A stretch of DNA of 41,876 nt, from the IMG/VR virus record IMGVR_UViG_3300036831_000025, positions 1 through 41,876 of that record; one strand, 5' to 3'. A program made the translations under genes and the position numbers. This DNA comes from a virus. This document shows, in pieces, positions 1-7,157 of the stretch. How positions within the stretch are numbered: position 1 is the first letter of the stretch; each line of letters begins with the position of its first letter. The notes under the pieces are model-generated. The model saw only the letters and a program-made list of their open reading frames with translations. It searched no databases and was not told the DNA's origin.

Positions 1-163
1 TCACGAAGATTGGCTTGCGCAGATGTACGAAGAGCAACCCGAGTTAGCCGGGCTAATTGACTTCCCGGAATACCTCGGATTGAACGAGCGCGGTTGGGTC
101 GTGAAGCCCCAAGGCGGTAGCTTCAAGAAAGGGCACCTTAAATTTATCCACGGCGACGTACTC
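1..163. repeat. Terminal redundancy, left copy
   Basis: The first 163 bases are repeated at 41714-41876. The two copies differ only at position 127 (g here, c at 41840) and position 131 (g here, t at 41844). The repeat lies inside an open reading frame that becomes full length when the ends are joined. This points to a circular or circularly permuted assembly rather than a genuine direct terminal repeat. The unique unit is 41713 bases. Confidence 0.95.
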
Positions 164-466
164 TCGGGCAACCACGTTAGCAAAGCCCTTAATACTTACG
201 TCGAATGTGTCGTCTATGGGCACTTCCACACCGGCGCGAGTGGCACCAAGATACTGCCGCACACGACTAAGCACAAGTGGCAAGCGTGGGCCCAGGGCTG
301 CGTAGGCCGTCTCGATAGCTCGTACCTAAAGAATCGGGCGACGGGATGGCTTAACCAGTTCGGTATTACGGAGTTTCGGCAGCGTGGGATGTTCTGCCAC
401 TACCCCGTAACGGTGTTTAACGGACAGTTTAGCTACGGCGGGAAGCTGTACGGAGGCACGCGTTAG
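2..466 (+). CDS. Calcineurin-like metallophosphoesterase, C-terminal part (continues from 41421)
   Basis: This is the C-terminal part of a 252-residue protein whose first 98 residues are encoded at 41421-41713. The full protein carries the metallophosphoesterase motifs in order: D-x-H (FDIHFP), GGDN, GNHE, then in this fragment HGD (codons around 161-169) and GHFH (around 218). These residues bind the two catalytic metal ions in this family. Phage members hydrolyse phosphoesters in nucleic acids or nucleotides; the substrate here is unknown. It is followed without a gap by the Dam methyltransferase and lies in the replication module. Two codons differ between the two copies of the terminal overlap (K/N and G/W), next to the conserved HGD motif. 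Confidence 0.85.
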   Translation, partial: HEDWLAQMYEEQPELAGLIDFPEYLGLNERGWVVKPQGGSFKKGHLKFIHGDVLSGNHVSKALNTYVECVVYGHFHTGASGTKILPHTTKHKWQAWAQGCVGRLDSSYLKNRATGWLNQFGITEFRQRGMFCHYPVTVFNGQFSYGGKLYGGTR

Positions 467-904
467 ATGGGCTTCGTATCACACTATACCGGGACGCGGG
501 ATCAATGCTGGCAAACGCCGCCCGCTTTCTTCAGAACGTTGCACGAGCGTTTCCAGTTCACACTAGACGGGGCGGCGTTACCGCATACCGCGTTACTGCC
601 GCGTTATTCCACAAAGGACGCGCCGTTGTCGTGGGAGGGCGAGCGCGTCTTCTGTAACCCGCCTTGGTCGGACATGAAGCCCTTCGTGGAATTGGCGGCC
701 CGCGCCGTATTAGCGGTCCTCTTGGTTCCGGCCCGGTGTAATAGCCGTTGGTTTAATCGGGCGCTGGAACTAGGCGCGAGGGCTGAATTTTTCCAGGGCC
801 GCCCGCATTTTCATAAGGACGGTATAGCACCTAAAAGCGGCTGCCCGTTTGACTGTGTACTTCTGATATTCAAGGGAGGCGTTAGTGAGCAAGTCGAAAG
901 TTAG
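467..904 (+). CDS. Phage Dam-type DNA N6-adenine methyltransferase
   Basis: The 145-residue product has the pattern of the phage DNA N-6-adenine methyltransferase family: an N-terminal substrate/SAM region (DQCWQTP, then LDGAA, resembling the usual T-P and D-x-A-A elements) and NPPW near residue 65, the motif IV equivalent of DPPY/NPPY. A later segment with GRPHFH is also typical. The enzyme would transfer a methyl group from SAM to adenine in DNA, perhaps to protect phage DNA from restriction. ATG directly follows the metallophosphoesterase stop. The 3' end overlaps the next gene by 20 bases, suggesting co-translation. The target sequence cannot be inferred. Confidence 0.85.
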   Translation: MGFVSHYTGTRDQCWQTPPAFFRTLHERFQFTLDGAALPHTALLPRYSTKDAPLSWEGERVFCNPPWSDMKPFVELAARAVLAVLLVPARCNSRWFNRALELGARAEFFQGRPHFHKDGIAPKSGCPFDCVLLIFKGGVSEQVES

Positions 905-1244
905 GAAGTACGGGCACCCGCTTTTCTACAAGCTGGTTAACGAGATCGCGGACTTACACGAGCGGAAAAACTATCAATACGCTTCGCAGTCCGACCCTTT
1001 GGGTAACTTCCGCCGAACCGGGCAGATTATCCGCAAGATGCTAAAGCCGGGAATCGACCCTGCCCTCGCCTCTTGCCTTGCCTTTATGAGCAAACAGGTG
1101 GATGGGGTTTACGACATCGTGGGCGAAAGCAAGACCGGCACTATTGATTCCCTGGAAGACAAACTCCAGGACATCGCGGTCTATTCCATCATCGGGCTAA
1201 TTCTCGTCCGGGAAACGAAAGCGGGCAAACGTGGCAAAGCCTAA
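885..1244 (+). CDS. Nmad1/DUF1599-like protein (nucleotide modification associated)
   Basis: The 119-residue product starts at GTG 885 inside the Dam gene. It shows the pattern I associate with DUF1599/Nmad1: KNYQYA near residue 29, an Arg-rich central segment, and near residues 88-100 SLEDKLQDIAVYSI, which matches the family D-x-L-x-D-x-A-x-Y signature. This alpha-helical family was named for its association with phage nucleotide or DNA base modification and resembles MazG-like folds. The biochemical activity is not established. Its overlap with the Dam gene supports a shared DNA-modification theme. The family call is by eye and moderately certain. Confidence 0.6.
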   Translation: MSKSKVRKYGHPLFYKLVNEIADLHERKNYQYASQSDPLGNFRRTGQIIRKMLKPGIDPALASCLAFMSKQVDGVYDIVGESKTGTIDSLEDKLQDIAVYSIIGLILVRETKAGKRGKA

Positions 1245-1380
1245 GCCGTTAACGGCTGTACAACGCGCTCGGAAGTATGCGGCCCTCCAGGACGAACGCG
1301 CAAAGCTAGTTCGTACTTGGGAAGACATCGGGCTAGAGATTCAGGACTTGGACGACCAACTAAAGCGCATGGAGCGTTAA
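1231..1380 (+). CDS. Small charged helical protein, 49 aa
   Basis: The frame opens at GTG 1231 (MAKPKP), overlaps the end of the Nmad1-like gene by 14 bases and ends with TAA, whose last base is the A of the polymerase ATG (TAATG). The 49-residue product is rich in Lys, Arg, Glu and Asp and ends in a helix likely to form a coiled coil (DLDDQLKRMER). No family is recognised. Tight coupling on both sides is the main reason to believe it is translated. It might simply couple polymerase translation to the upstream genes. Confidence 0.6.
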   Translation: MAKPKPLTAVQRARKYAALQDERAKLVRTWEDIGLEIQDLDDQLKRMER

Positions 1381-3419
1381 TGCTTTTCCTAGACCTAGAG
1401 ACGTTTAGTAACTTGGATCTTCGCCACGTCGCGCTAGACCGTTACGCCTCGCACCCGAGTACCCGCATTCTCATGTGCGCGTACTGCCTGGACGACGGCG
1501 AAATGCAGTTTTGGCAAGAGAGCGACGACAAGGCGGAACTCGTCCATTTAATTGAGTCGAATACCTGCGTTGCCTGGAACAAAGGATTCGAGGAAAGGTT
1601 ACTCGCCGCCGTATGGAAGGTCAAAGCTAAGGCGTGGACCGACGCGATGGTATCCGCACGCTACGCCGGGCTGCCCGCGGGGCTGAAAGATTGTAACAAG
1701 GTGCCGTTCTTTGCCGGGCAGTCCGTAACCACGAAAGAAACGCTTCTCATTAACAAATTCTGCAAGCCGGGGAAAAATGGAACCGTTAGAAACCGCGAGA
1801 CCGACCCGGAAGACTGGGCTTTCTTCTGCGATTATTGCCGACGCGATGTACTGGACACACGCCTTATATTCAATTGGCTATCCACTCGCTTTCCATTTCC
1901 TGCACGCGTCTTTAATGCTTGGCTCTTGGATCAAAAGATCAACCGCCGCGGGATGCCGATTGATCTGCCGATGTGCTACAACGCGGACGCAGAGGCAACC
2001 CGTTTACAGGCGCTTGCGGTTGAGCAATTGGCCGCGCTAACTGGACTCGCTAACCCGAACTCGGTAGCGCAGCTCTTGAAATGGGTTGCGGAGCGTGGCT
2101 ACGTTTATAACTCGCTCGGAAAAGAGCTAGTCAAGAAAGCAATCGAGGAGCTGCCGGACGGCGAGTGTAAACAAGCCTTAGAGCTGCGTCTCTCGGGCAC
2201 CAAGTCCAGCGTAAAGAAGTTCAAGAAAATTCTTGAGCAGATTTCGCCAGACAACCGCCTCCGAGATCAATATGCGTATTACAAGGCGCATACCGGGAGA
2301 TGGGCGGGCCGCGGCGCACAGTTGCAGAACTTGAAAGCCGCCCGCACGAAAGAAGAGAAAGCCCTAGTTGCTTCGGTCGTCGCTGCGCTAGTCGAAGGCC
2401 GCGAGGTTGCGAACCTGGACGCCTTGACTCTCGCCGGTCGGCCTTTGATTAAGGCGCCGAAAGGTAAAAAGGTCGTACTCGCGGATTTTAAATCCGTTGA
2501 GAATCGCGTCTTGGCATGGGTTGCCGGTTGCGAAGCAATGATGCAGGTCTACCGCGAGGGTAAAGACCCGTATATCGACTTCGCTAGCCGTATGGAAAAT
2601 ATCCCCTACGACGAAGTTTCAGCGGAAATGCGGCAGATTGCCAAGCCCGGTACGTTAGGGTGCGGCTTCGGACTTGGAGGCGGAAAACTCGTCCGCGTTG
2701 CGAAGTGCAAAGCCTGTAAAGAAAGCTGGAACGTCGGATTAGACGCGGATACTTCCGAGTGCCCGAAGTGCAAGGCCGTCGTAGTGACTAACCAAGTCCA
2801 GAAAACCGGCCTTTGGCGCTACGCGGAAATGATGGGTGTCGTCATTGACCAAAAGGAAGCGGCTAAACAAGTCGAAGAGTTCCGCATGTCGTTTACGGAG
2901 GTTTGCTCGTTTTGGTACTACCTCGAAGAGGCTTTTTACGCTTGCGTAATGACCAAGAGGAACCAAACCTTAACGAGTTCGCTAGGCGCAAAGATTGTAC
3001 TTCGCTACCAAGATCCGGCGCTAAGGATAACGTTACCGTCCGGTCGTGAACTGCATTACTTAAATCCGACGGCCTTCGAGACGCGGGACGAACGCGGCTT
3101 TAAGAAACAAACGATTGGATTCGAGGGCGTACGCGGTCACTCTTGGGGTACGCAGTATACCTACGGCGGTCGCCTCGCAGAAAACATAGTACAGGCCATA
3201 GCCGCAGACCTTCTAGTAGACGCGCTTCTTAAAACCGAAGAGGACGGGAAGCTAGAGTTAATCGGCCATTGCCACGACGAAATAATCTGCCTCGCGGATA
3301 CCTCAGACAAGACCGCCGCCGAACGTTTAGAAGGCTATATGAGTACCTGCGAGCCGTGGGCAGTCGGTCTGCTTATGGCCGCGGATAGCTATGAAGGTGA
3401 GCGATATGCGAAAGGGTAA
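1380..3419 (+). CDS. Family A DNA polymerase with 3'-5' exonuclease domain
   Basis: The 679-residue replicative polymerase starts at ATG 1380, chosen because it overlaps the preceding stop as TAATG. The N-terminus has the exonuclease DxE motif (FLDLETF, residues 3-9). The palm has motif A (VLADFKSVENR, Asp about 369), motif B (KPGTLGCGFGLGG, Lys about 422) and motif C (CHDEI, Asp about 633). There is no 5'-3' exonuclease domain, as expected for phage enzymes. Between motifs B and C is an inserted four-cysteine element, C443-x2-C446-x14-C461-x2-C464, a probable zinc ribbon. It copies phage DNA together with the divergent primase-helicase. Downstream it overlaps an HNH-type gene. Confidence 0.93.
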   Translation: MLFLDLETFSNLDLRHVALDRYASHPSTRILMCAYCLDDGEMQFWQESDDKAELVHLIESNTCVAWNKGFEERLLAAVWKVKAKAWTDAMVSARYAGLPAGLKDCNKVPFFAGQSVTTKETLLINKFCKPGKNGTVRNRETDPEDWAFFCDYCRRDVLDTRLIFNWLSTRFPFPARVFNAWLLDQKINRRGMPIDLPMCYNADAEATRLQALAVEQLAALTGLANPNSVAQLLKWVAERGYVYNSLGKELVKKAIEELPDGECKQALELRLSGTKSSVKKFKKILEQISPDNRLRDQYAYYKAHTGRWAGRGAQLQNLKAARTKEEKALVASVVAALVEGREVANLDALTLAGRPLIKAPKGKKVVLADFKSVENRVLAWVAGCEAMMQVYREGKDPYIDFASRMENIPYDEVSAEMRQIAKPGTLGCGFGLGGGKLVRVAKCKACKESWNVGLDADTSECPKCKAVVVTNQVQKTGLWRYAEMMGVVIDQKEAAKQVEEFRMSFTEVCSFWYYLEEAFYACVMTKRNQTLTSSLGAKIVLRYQDPALRITLPSGRELHYLNPTAFETRDERGFKKQTIGFEGVRGHSWGTQYTYGGRLAENIVQAIAADLLVDALLKTEEDGKLELIGHCHDEIICLADTSDKTAAERLEGYMSTCEPWAVGLLMAADSYEGERYAKG

Positions 3420-3747
3420 CCGCGGCAGTGATAAGTGTGTCGCCGGTTGCCGCTGCGATAGGCACCGGGCACGAAACCCGCGCTATGGAACGAGGGAATA
3501 TAAGTCTTACCATATGGCGCGGCAGCGGGCTACAAACCCGAATAACCAACGCTGGAAAGATTATGGAGGACGCGGAATTGAATTTCGTTTTGCATCCTTC
3601 GCGCATTTCTTTTCTGTGTTAGGCGAAAGACCGGAGGGCACAACACTAGACCGGATTAACGTAGACGGTCACTACGAACCGGGTAACGTGCGCTGGGCGA
3701 CACCTAGTCAGCAGCAATTTAACCGGAGGAATTGTCGTGCAAAATAG
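3406..3747 (+). CDS. HNH-type homing endonuclease-like protein, copy 1
   Basis: The 113-residue product contains the blocks YGGRGIEF, LDRINVDGHYEPGNVRWAT and a closing NRR. This is the signature of a widespread family of free-standing HNH/AP2-related putative homing endonucleases. ATG 3406 was chosen because GGTGA lies a few bases upstream; ATG 3391 is an alternative. The N-terminus has a Cys/His cluster (CVAGCRCDRH) that may bind zinc. It overlaps the polymerase 3' end by 14 bases. A paralog lies at about 41.1-41.4 kb, after the PD-(D/E)XK nuclease gene. Insertion beside replication genes is typical of mobile endonuclease genes. Confidence 0.7.
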   Translation: MRKGNRGSDKCVAGCRCDRHRARNPRYGTREYKSYHMARQRATNPNNQRWKDYGGRGIEFRFASFAHFFSVLGERPEGTTLDRINVDGHYEPGNVRWATPSQQQFNRRNCRAK

Positions 3748-4066
3748 TTTTATTGTTCGCTTCCCCGTCTTCTCGGACTACGACGTTACCGTAATTTTTA
3801 CGGACGACATCGTTAAGACGGCGAAATCCCACAAGGCGCGGGCGAATAAGAACACGGCGGCGTGCTTTATCACGAAGCGAAGTGCGCCGCTATCGGGTTG
3901 GCTAATCTTCAATCGTAGCCCGAGCGTGGAAGATGTAGCGCACGAAAGTTTCCATTGCGTTTATCACTTAATGAAAACCGTAGGCGCCGCGCTCGAAGAC
4001 GAAGTAGTCGCTTACCATCTCGGGTACTTGGTTCGGAAAATTCATGCGTTTAAGGGGACACTTTGA
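3737..4066 (+). CDS. Mini zincin-like HExxH protein, 109 aa
   Basis: GTG 3737 is preceded by a good GGAGGA and overlaps the HNH gene by 11 bases. The product has VAHESFHC near residues 62-69, a HExxH zinc metalloprotease-like motif, followed about 20 residues later by an acidic helix and AYHLGYLV, where the third zinc ligand (Glu) usually lies. Small phage proteins with HExxH and a downstream E-x-x-AY segment are common and uncharacterised. It could be a protease or anti-host factor, or only a structural zincin fold. No signal peptide is seen, so cytoplasmic action is likely. Confidence 0.65.
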   Translation: MQNSFIVRFPVFSDYDVTVIFTDDIVKTAKSHKARANKNTAACFITKRSAPLSGWLIFNRSPSVEDVAHESFHCVYHLMKTVGAALEDEVVAYHLGYLVRKIHAFKGTL

Positions 4067-4623
4067 TTAAAGAAATTATCGCGTACTTGAAAACGTCGGC
4101 AGCGAAGCACGTTTTAGGCATTGCCGTTGCCGTCTTCGTCGTGATCGCGTTCCGGTCGTATATGTCCGAACACGACGCCCGCATCCAGGCCGAAGCCACG
4201 ATTAAGCAATCGCAGACGGCTATAGCGGACTTGCAGAAACAAAAGCAGGAAGTCCAGGACGCCAAAGACGAAACCATAGCCGCGCTTGAAAAGCAGAAGG
4301 CCGAAGTTAAGACTGTGCCGCAAGCTATCGCCGCGCTGCCTTCTGTGTCTACCGTGCCCTTAAACGCGGCGCCGTTGCCGGACGCGCCTAGCAAGGTCGC
4401 CGTGGACGCCGTGCCTTTGTTTCAAGAGCTAAACCAGTGCCGCCAATGCGACGCTTCCCTTTCCGCGGACGATAAGCAGCTCGCCCTTGATAAGGAAATT
4501 AGCGCCGAGAAGGATACCGAGATTCAGGCGCTTAAAAAGAAGCCCGCCTTTTGGTCGCGGGTAAAAAAGACCGGCGAGGTTTTAGCGATTGGAGCCGCCA
4601 TTGGTTACGTATCTCACAGATGA
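4063..4623 (+). CDS. Membrane-anchored coiled-coil protein, 186 aa
   Basis: TTG 4063 overlaps the preceding stop (TTGA). Residues about 17-32 form one transmembrane helix (HVLGIAVAVFVVIAF). A long Gln/Lys/Glu-rich helix (about 35-85) would be a coiled coil. Then come a Pro/Ala-rich stretch with a CRQC pair and a second short coiled coil. The C-terminus has another weakly hydrophobic segment (VLAIGAAIGY). Topology and coiled coil resemble an inner-membrane spanin, but it lies in the replication module rather than beside the endolysin and no outer spanin is seen. The function is therefore open. Confidence 0.6.
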   Translation: MIKEIIAYLKTSAAKHVLGIAVAVFVVIAFRSYMSEHDARIQAEATIKQSQTAIADLQKQKQEVQDAKDETIAALEKQKAEVKTVPQAIAALPSVSTVPLNAAPLPDAPSKVAVDAVPLFQELNQCRQCDASLSADDKQLALDKEISAEKDTEIQALKKKPAFWSRVKKTGEVLAIGAAIGYVSHR

Positions 4624-4801
4624 GGCGAAGGTGTACACCGTCCAGGAAGTCGCCGCGTTAATGGGCTTTACTCGCTGGACGGTAACAAAACTCTTCGAGA
4701 AAGAGCGCGGCGTCTTGATTCTCGAAACCAGCGGGCGCCGGACAATGCGAATCCCGCACGCGGTTTATGCGAGGGTCTTGCGAAGGATAACCGTACAGTG
4801 A
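4601..4801 (+). CDS. Small helix-turn-helix DNA-binding protein
   Basis: The 66-residue product contains a MerR/excisionase-type helix-turn-helix: VYTVQEVAALMGFTRWTV followed by a basic wing-like segment (SGRRTMRIP). TTG 4601 was chosen because GGAG sits six bases upstream; TTG 4589 and GTG 4631 are alternatives. Such proteins act as excisionases, transcription regulators or replication initiators. It overlaps the coiled-coil gene and is followed by the LigA-like gene. In a temperate phage without an obvious Xis or Cro it is a candidate for either role, but it is well separated from the integrase. Confidence 0.65.
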   Translation: MVTYLTDEAKVYTVQEVAALMGFTRWTVTKLFEKERGVLILETSGRRTMRIPHAVYARVLRRITVQ

Positions 4802-5082
4802 AAACGATAATAAAGGACATTGCGAAATATCGGGCGCTCTGCCTCATCCATCGTTATCTCTATTACGTCAAAGCCGAGCCGATTCTCTCGGACTTCGATT
4901 ACGACATGATAGAGCGGAAGCTTAAAAGGCTAGTTGCTGCCTATCCAGAACTCGCGGGTAGAGCGGATTACGCAATGGACTGCCCGGTTACTAACGTTGG
5001 ATCTAGCAACGCAGAGGATTACCCGCGCCGGATAGAACAAATAGCGGAATCGTTGCTCGCGTACAAGAAAGGCCGGACATGA
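4798..5082 (+). CDS. Orphan LigA domain Ia-like protein, 94 aa
   Basis: GTG 4798 overlaps the HTH stop (GTGA). The sequence RYLYYVKAEPILSDFDYDMI, a Lys/Leu-rich helix, YPEL, then DCPVTNVGSS matches the order YYV-x-SD-x-YD-x-L-x-HPEL-x-SPTxxVGG of domain Ia of bacterial NAD-dependent DNA ligase. In LigA this domain closes over the nicotinamide half of NAD+. No nucleotidyltransferase domain with a KxDG lysine follows, so this protein cannot be a ligase alone. It may bind NAD or NMN, or interact with host ligase. Small LigA-related phage proteins exist, but their role is not established. Confidence 0.6.
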   Translation: MKTIIKDIAKYRALCLIHRYLYYVKAEPILSDFDYDMIERKLKRLVAAYPELAGRADYAMDCPVTNVGSSNAEDYPRRIEQIAESLLAYKKGRT

Positions 5083-5252
5083 AAGAAACACCGACCGCGT
5101 ACTTAAAACGTAAAGGATGGAAGCGGACCGAGACGGGCAACGCCTGGGAGTGGAACTTACCGCCGACGCCCGGACGTTTCCGTATTGCCGACGCCGTAGC
5201 CGTCCAGGAAAGCATGGATAAAGAAAAGAGCAAAAGATGCAAGCCGAGATAG
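5079..5252 (+). CDS. Small hypothetical protein, 57 aa
   Basis: ATG 5079 overlaps the LigA-like stop (ATGA) and the frame closes at TAG 5250-5252, overlapping the next gene by 16 bases. The product (MKETPTAYLKRKGW at the start) is basic, with several tryptophans (KGWKRTE, AWEWNLPP). No family is recognised. The overlaps on both sides and a Lys/Arg-rich composition like its neighbours argue for a real gene at the end of the plus-strand replication operon. Confidence 0.55.
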   Translation: MKETPTAYLKRKGWKRTETGNAWEWNLPPTPGRFRIADAVAVQESMDKEKSKRCKPR

Positions 5253-5500
5253 GGCAGCGAGTGAGCTATTACCGGGACGGTTGGCGCATGGGCACCGTCC
5301 AGGCGTTCGGTAAGCGCGGCGTCCTTATTCGTAACCCGGTAACTGGCGACGCCTGGATTCCGGCGCACGATGTTAACGCGCTCGGGGACACAACGTATCA
5401 CGGCCCGAAAGCCCTCGACGTAGCGCAAGAGCGGACCGAGCAAAAGCGGGCAGAGCAAGCTAAAGCGGATAAATTAAAGGTGCGCCGGTTCCATCGGTAA
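5237..5500 (+). CDS. Hypothetical protein with beta-rich (SH3-like) N-terminus
   Basis: The 87-residue product starts at ATG 5237. Its first half (GQRVSYYRDGWRMGTVQAF then GVLIRNPVTGDAWIP) looks like a small beta barrel of the SH3/KOW kind, with a regular alternation of hydrophobic residues. The second half is a charged Arg/Lys/Glu/Gln/Ala helix (AQERTEQKRAEQAKADKLK). Such a fold could bind nucleic acid or protein, but no specific family is recognised. It is the last gene of the compact plus-strand run before a gap of almost 200 bases. Confidence 0.55.
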   Translation: MQAEIGQRVSYYRDGWRMGTVQAFGKRGVLIRNPVTGDAWIPAHDVNALGDTTYHGPKALDVAQERTEQKRAEQAKADKLKVRRFHR

Positions 5501-5696
5501 AGCCAAAAGCCCGGCCAAGGGAAACGCCTCGCCGCCCCATTCCGGCCAAGGGACAGGACGCAAGACGCTCCCAAGGCCGGACATCCTTAGCCTAAAGGTG
5601 TTACGCCCTCCGGGGTATTGGCAAAAGGGATTCTCCTGTATTACCCTTAGTGTCGATGCGGGGCGAACCGCTTATTTCCGGCCATAGGAGTTTCGC
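5501..5696. repeat. Non-coding gap with three 12-bp repeats; candidate integrase arm sites
   Basis: No ORF is supported here. CCGGCCAAGGGA occurs at 5511-5522 and 5542-5553 as a direct repeat. An inverted near-copy, TCCCAAGGCCGG, lies at 5569-5580 and differs only at the two central bases. The segment is the largest gap near the integrase gene, on its 3' side, so it is a possible attP region with arm-type sites. No core can be identified without the host attB sequence. Confidence 0.4.
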
Positions 5697-5888
5697 TTGT
5701 CTGTACAATCGCCTTTTCTTCCAGTGTGTCCCGTTCCTGAAAATACGTCCGCAATGCGGACCGATACCATCCACGAAATAAGACAGCATCTACAAATAAT
5801 GATGTCGCTACAGTACGTAAACCCGGCTACAAAAGAGGAAGTTTTGAAGCGGGTACGTAGGATCTCGGCACTATTGATTAGCGGCTAA
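5697..5888 (+). CDS. Small hypothetical protein, 63 aa
   Basis: TTG 5697 has a good AGGAG six bases upstream (5686-5690), which decides the start. The product ends in an alpha-helical half (IHEIRQHLQIMMSLQYV, then KEEVLKRVRRISALLI) with amphipathic character. No family is recognised. It converges with, and overlaps by 11 bases, the minus-strand gene at 5878. It may be the last gene of the plus-strand operon or an independent small regulator. Confidence 0.5.
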   Translation: MSVQSPFLPVCPVPENTSAMRTDTIHEIRQHLQIMMSLQYVNPATKEEVLKRVRRISALLISG

Positions 5889-6048
5889 CGGCTCGCTTCG
5901 GGTACACGTCTAGCAACGTATTGTTTAGATAAATGACTTCGTTAGCAGTTAAGCGTACGACGACGGTGCCGTTATCGCTGCCCGCCTCATGGTGCAGGAC
6001 AAACCGCAGAGCGTTTTCCAGTTCGGTGATACGGTCGGTTTCTTTCAT
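5878..6048 (-). CDS. Small hypothetical protein after integrase, 56 aa
   Basis: ATG 6048 was chosen over the longer frame because GGGAGG lies at the right distance upstream and because it overlaps the integrase stop. The product (MKETDRITELENALRF...) begins with an amphipathic helix and then has a short beta-like segment with NEVIYLNNTLLDV. No family is recognised. As the last gene of the integration operon it is a positional candidate for an integration accessory factor, but no HTH is visible. Confidence 0.5.
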   Translation of the reverse strand: MKETDRITELENALRFVLHHEAGSDNGTVVVRLTANEVIYLNNTLLDVYPKRAVSR

Positions 6049-7157
6049 TGTGTAGCCTCCCAAGTCGCCGTTACGATATTGGTTAAGCGGTCTTGCCGCC
6101 CCTTTACCCATTGGGCGTAATGCTTCTCGGTCGTCGTAACGCTAGAGTGTCCGAGCAGCTTTGATACGTCTTCGAGAGGTACGCCCTTCGTTAGAAGATC
6201 GACGGCGAAGGTATCGCGTAACCGATGCGAGACCATATGCCCTTCCGATGAGATCCCCGCGGCGTCGAAGACCCGGCTAATATAAACCGAGAATTTCTGA
6301 GCTCGGGCCGTAGCGCTAGCAGTTCGCGGCGTCCAGAAGAAATAGCCTTCGTCGTTTCGGAAAGCTTTTATTAGCTCGCCAATGTGCCGCGGTATGGGCA
6401 CGGATACGAAGACGCCCGTCTTTTGCCTCTTCTTTTGCACGACGTAAACCCCGTTATGCTCGTGCAATTGCTTTGCGGAAAGGGTCACAGCGTCGCGCAC
6501 GGCTAATCCACTCCAGCGCATTAGCTGCATTACCGCGATGACTTGGTTACGGTTTTCGTCATTGTCAAACGTAGCGAAAGCGAAGTCCAAGAGCTTGTTA
6601 AACTCGGCATCCGTTAGCGGCATCGTCTGAGGCTCGTCTATGCGTATTGGATCTAGCCGAGGCACCCTATCGAGGTACCCCGCCTCCTTAGCAAAGCGTA
6701 GGAACATTCCTAGCCGCTTCTGTACGAACGCCCGCGTATAAGATGACCCGTAATGCTTGGTCCAGGTGTCCCGATAGCCAATTAGCAGGGCAAGCGTAAT
6801 TCCTGAGAACGTAAAGACGTTCCGGCCTTCGCAGTAGTCAGCAAACCGCGGCAGCTCTACCCGGAATTTATCGACGGTTACGCCCGAGGATTCCTTCGCC
6901 TGTATAAACAGTTTCGCGGCGTCCCGGATAGTCGGAATAGCGGCTTCGGGTGCCTTAGTCCCGGCGAGACTGTCCTCAAGTTCCCGCTTTGCCCTCTCCG
7001 CTTCGGCCCATACCTTCGTACCCGCACTACGCCGGTACTGTTTGCCGTTCATACTCCAGCGGAAATGCTTAGGGCACTGACAGCGTTTACATTGATCGTC
7101 ACCAAGGTACTTGCAGCTCGGGGCGTGACGGACGAAGATCGTTATAACGGGCGTCAT
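6045..7157 (-). CDS. int: Tyrosine recombinase/integrase
   Basis: The 370-residue protein has the tyrosine recombinase catalytic set: Arg in RWSGLAVRDA (about 221), a beta-hairpin Lys in QKTGV (about 246), HRLR (311-314), LGHSS (His 337) and the nucleophile in KHYAQW (Tyr 347). The middle region (about 70-165) is the SAM-like core-binding domain. The N-terminus holds a Cys/His cluster (H11, C15, C23, C26, C28) likely to bind zinc; from memory this is frequent in Acidobacteriota integrases. It would integrate the phage genome at a host attB and mediates lysogeny. It overlaps both neighbours (ATGA upstream), placing it in the operon that begins at 8557. Confidence 0.93.
   Translation of the reverse strand: MTPVITIFVRHAPSCKYLGDDQCKRCQCPKHFRWSMNGKQYRRSAGTKVWAEAERAKRELEDSLAGTKAPEAAIPTIRDAAKLFIQAKESSGVTVDKFRVELPRFADYCEGRNVFTFSGITLALLIGYRDTWTKHYGSSYTRAFVQKRLGMFLRFAKEAGYLDRVPRLDPIRIDEPQTMPLTDAEFNKLLDFAFATFDNDENRNQVIAVMQLMRWSGLAVRDAVTLSAKQLHEHNGVYVVQKKRQKTGVFVSVPIPRHIGELIKAFRNDEGYFFWTPRTASATARAQKFSVYISRVFDAAGISSEGHMVSHRLRDTFAVDLLTKGVPLEDVSKLLGHSSVTTTEKHYAQWVKGRQDRLTNIVTATWEATQ

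Noticed and set aside
1-163. True direct terminal repeat of the virion DNA
   Set aside because: The repeat splits a gene, contains mismatches and is short, which fits a circular assembly overlap better than physical ends.
4063-4623. Confident call of an inner-membrane spanin (Rz)
   Set aside because: The topology fits, but there is no outer lipoprotein spanin nested or adjacent and the gene lies in the replication module far from the endolysin.
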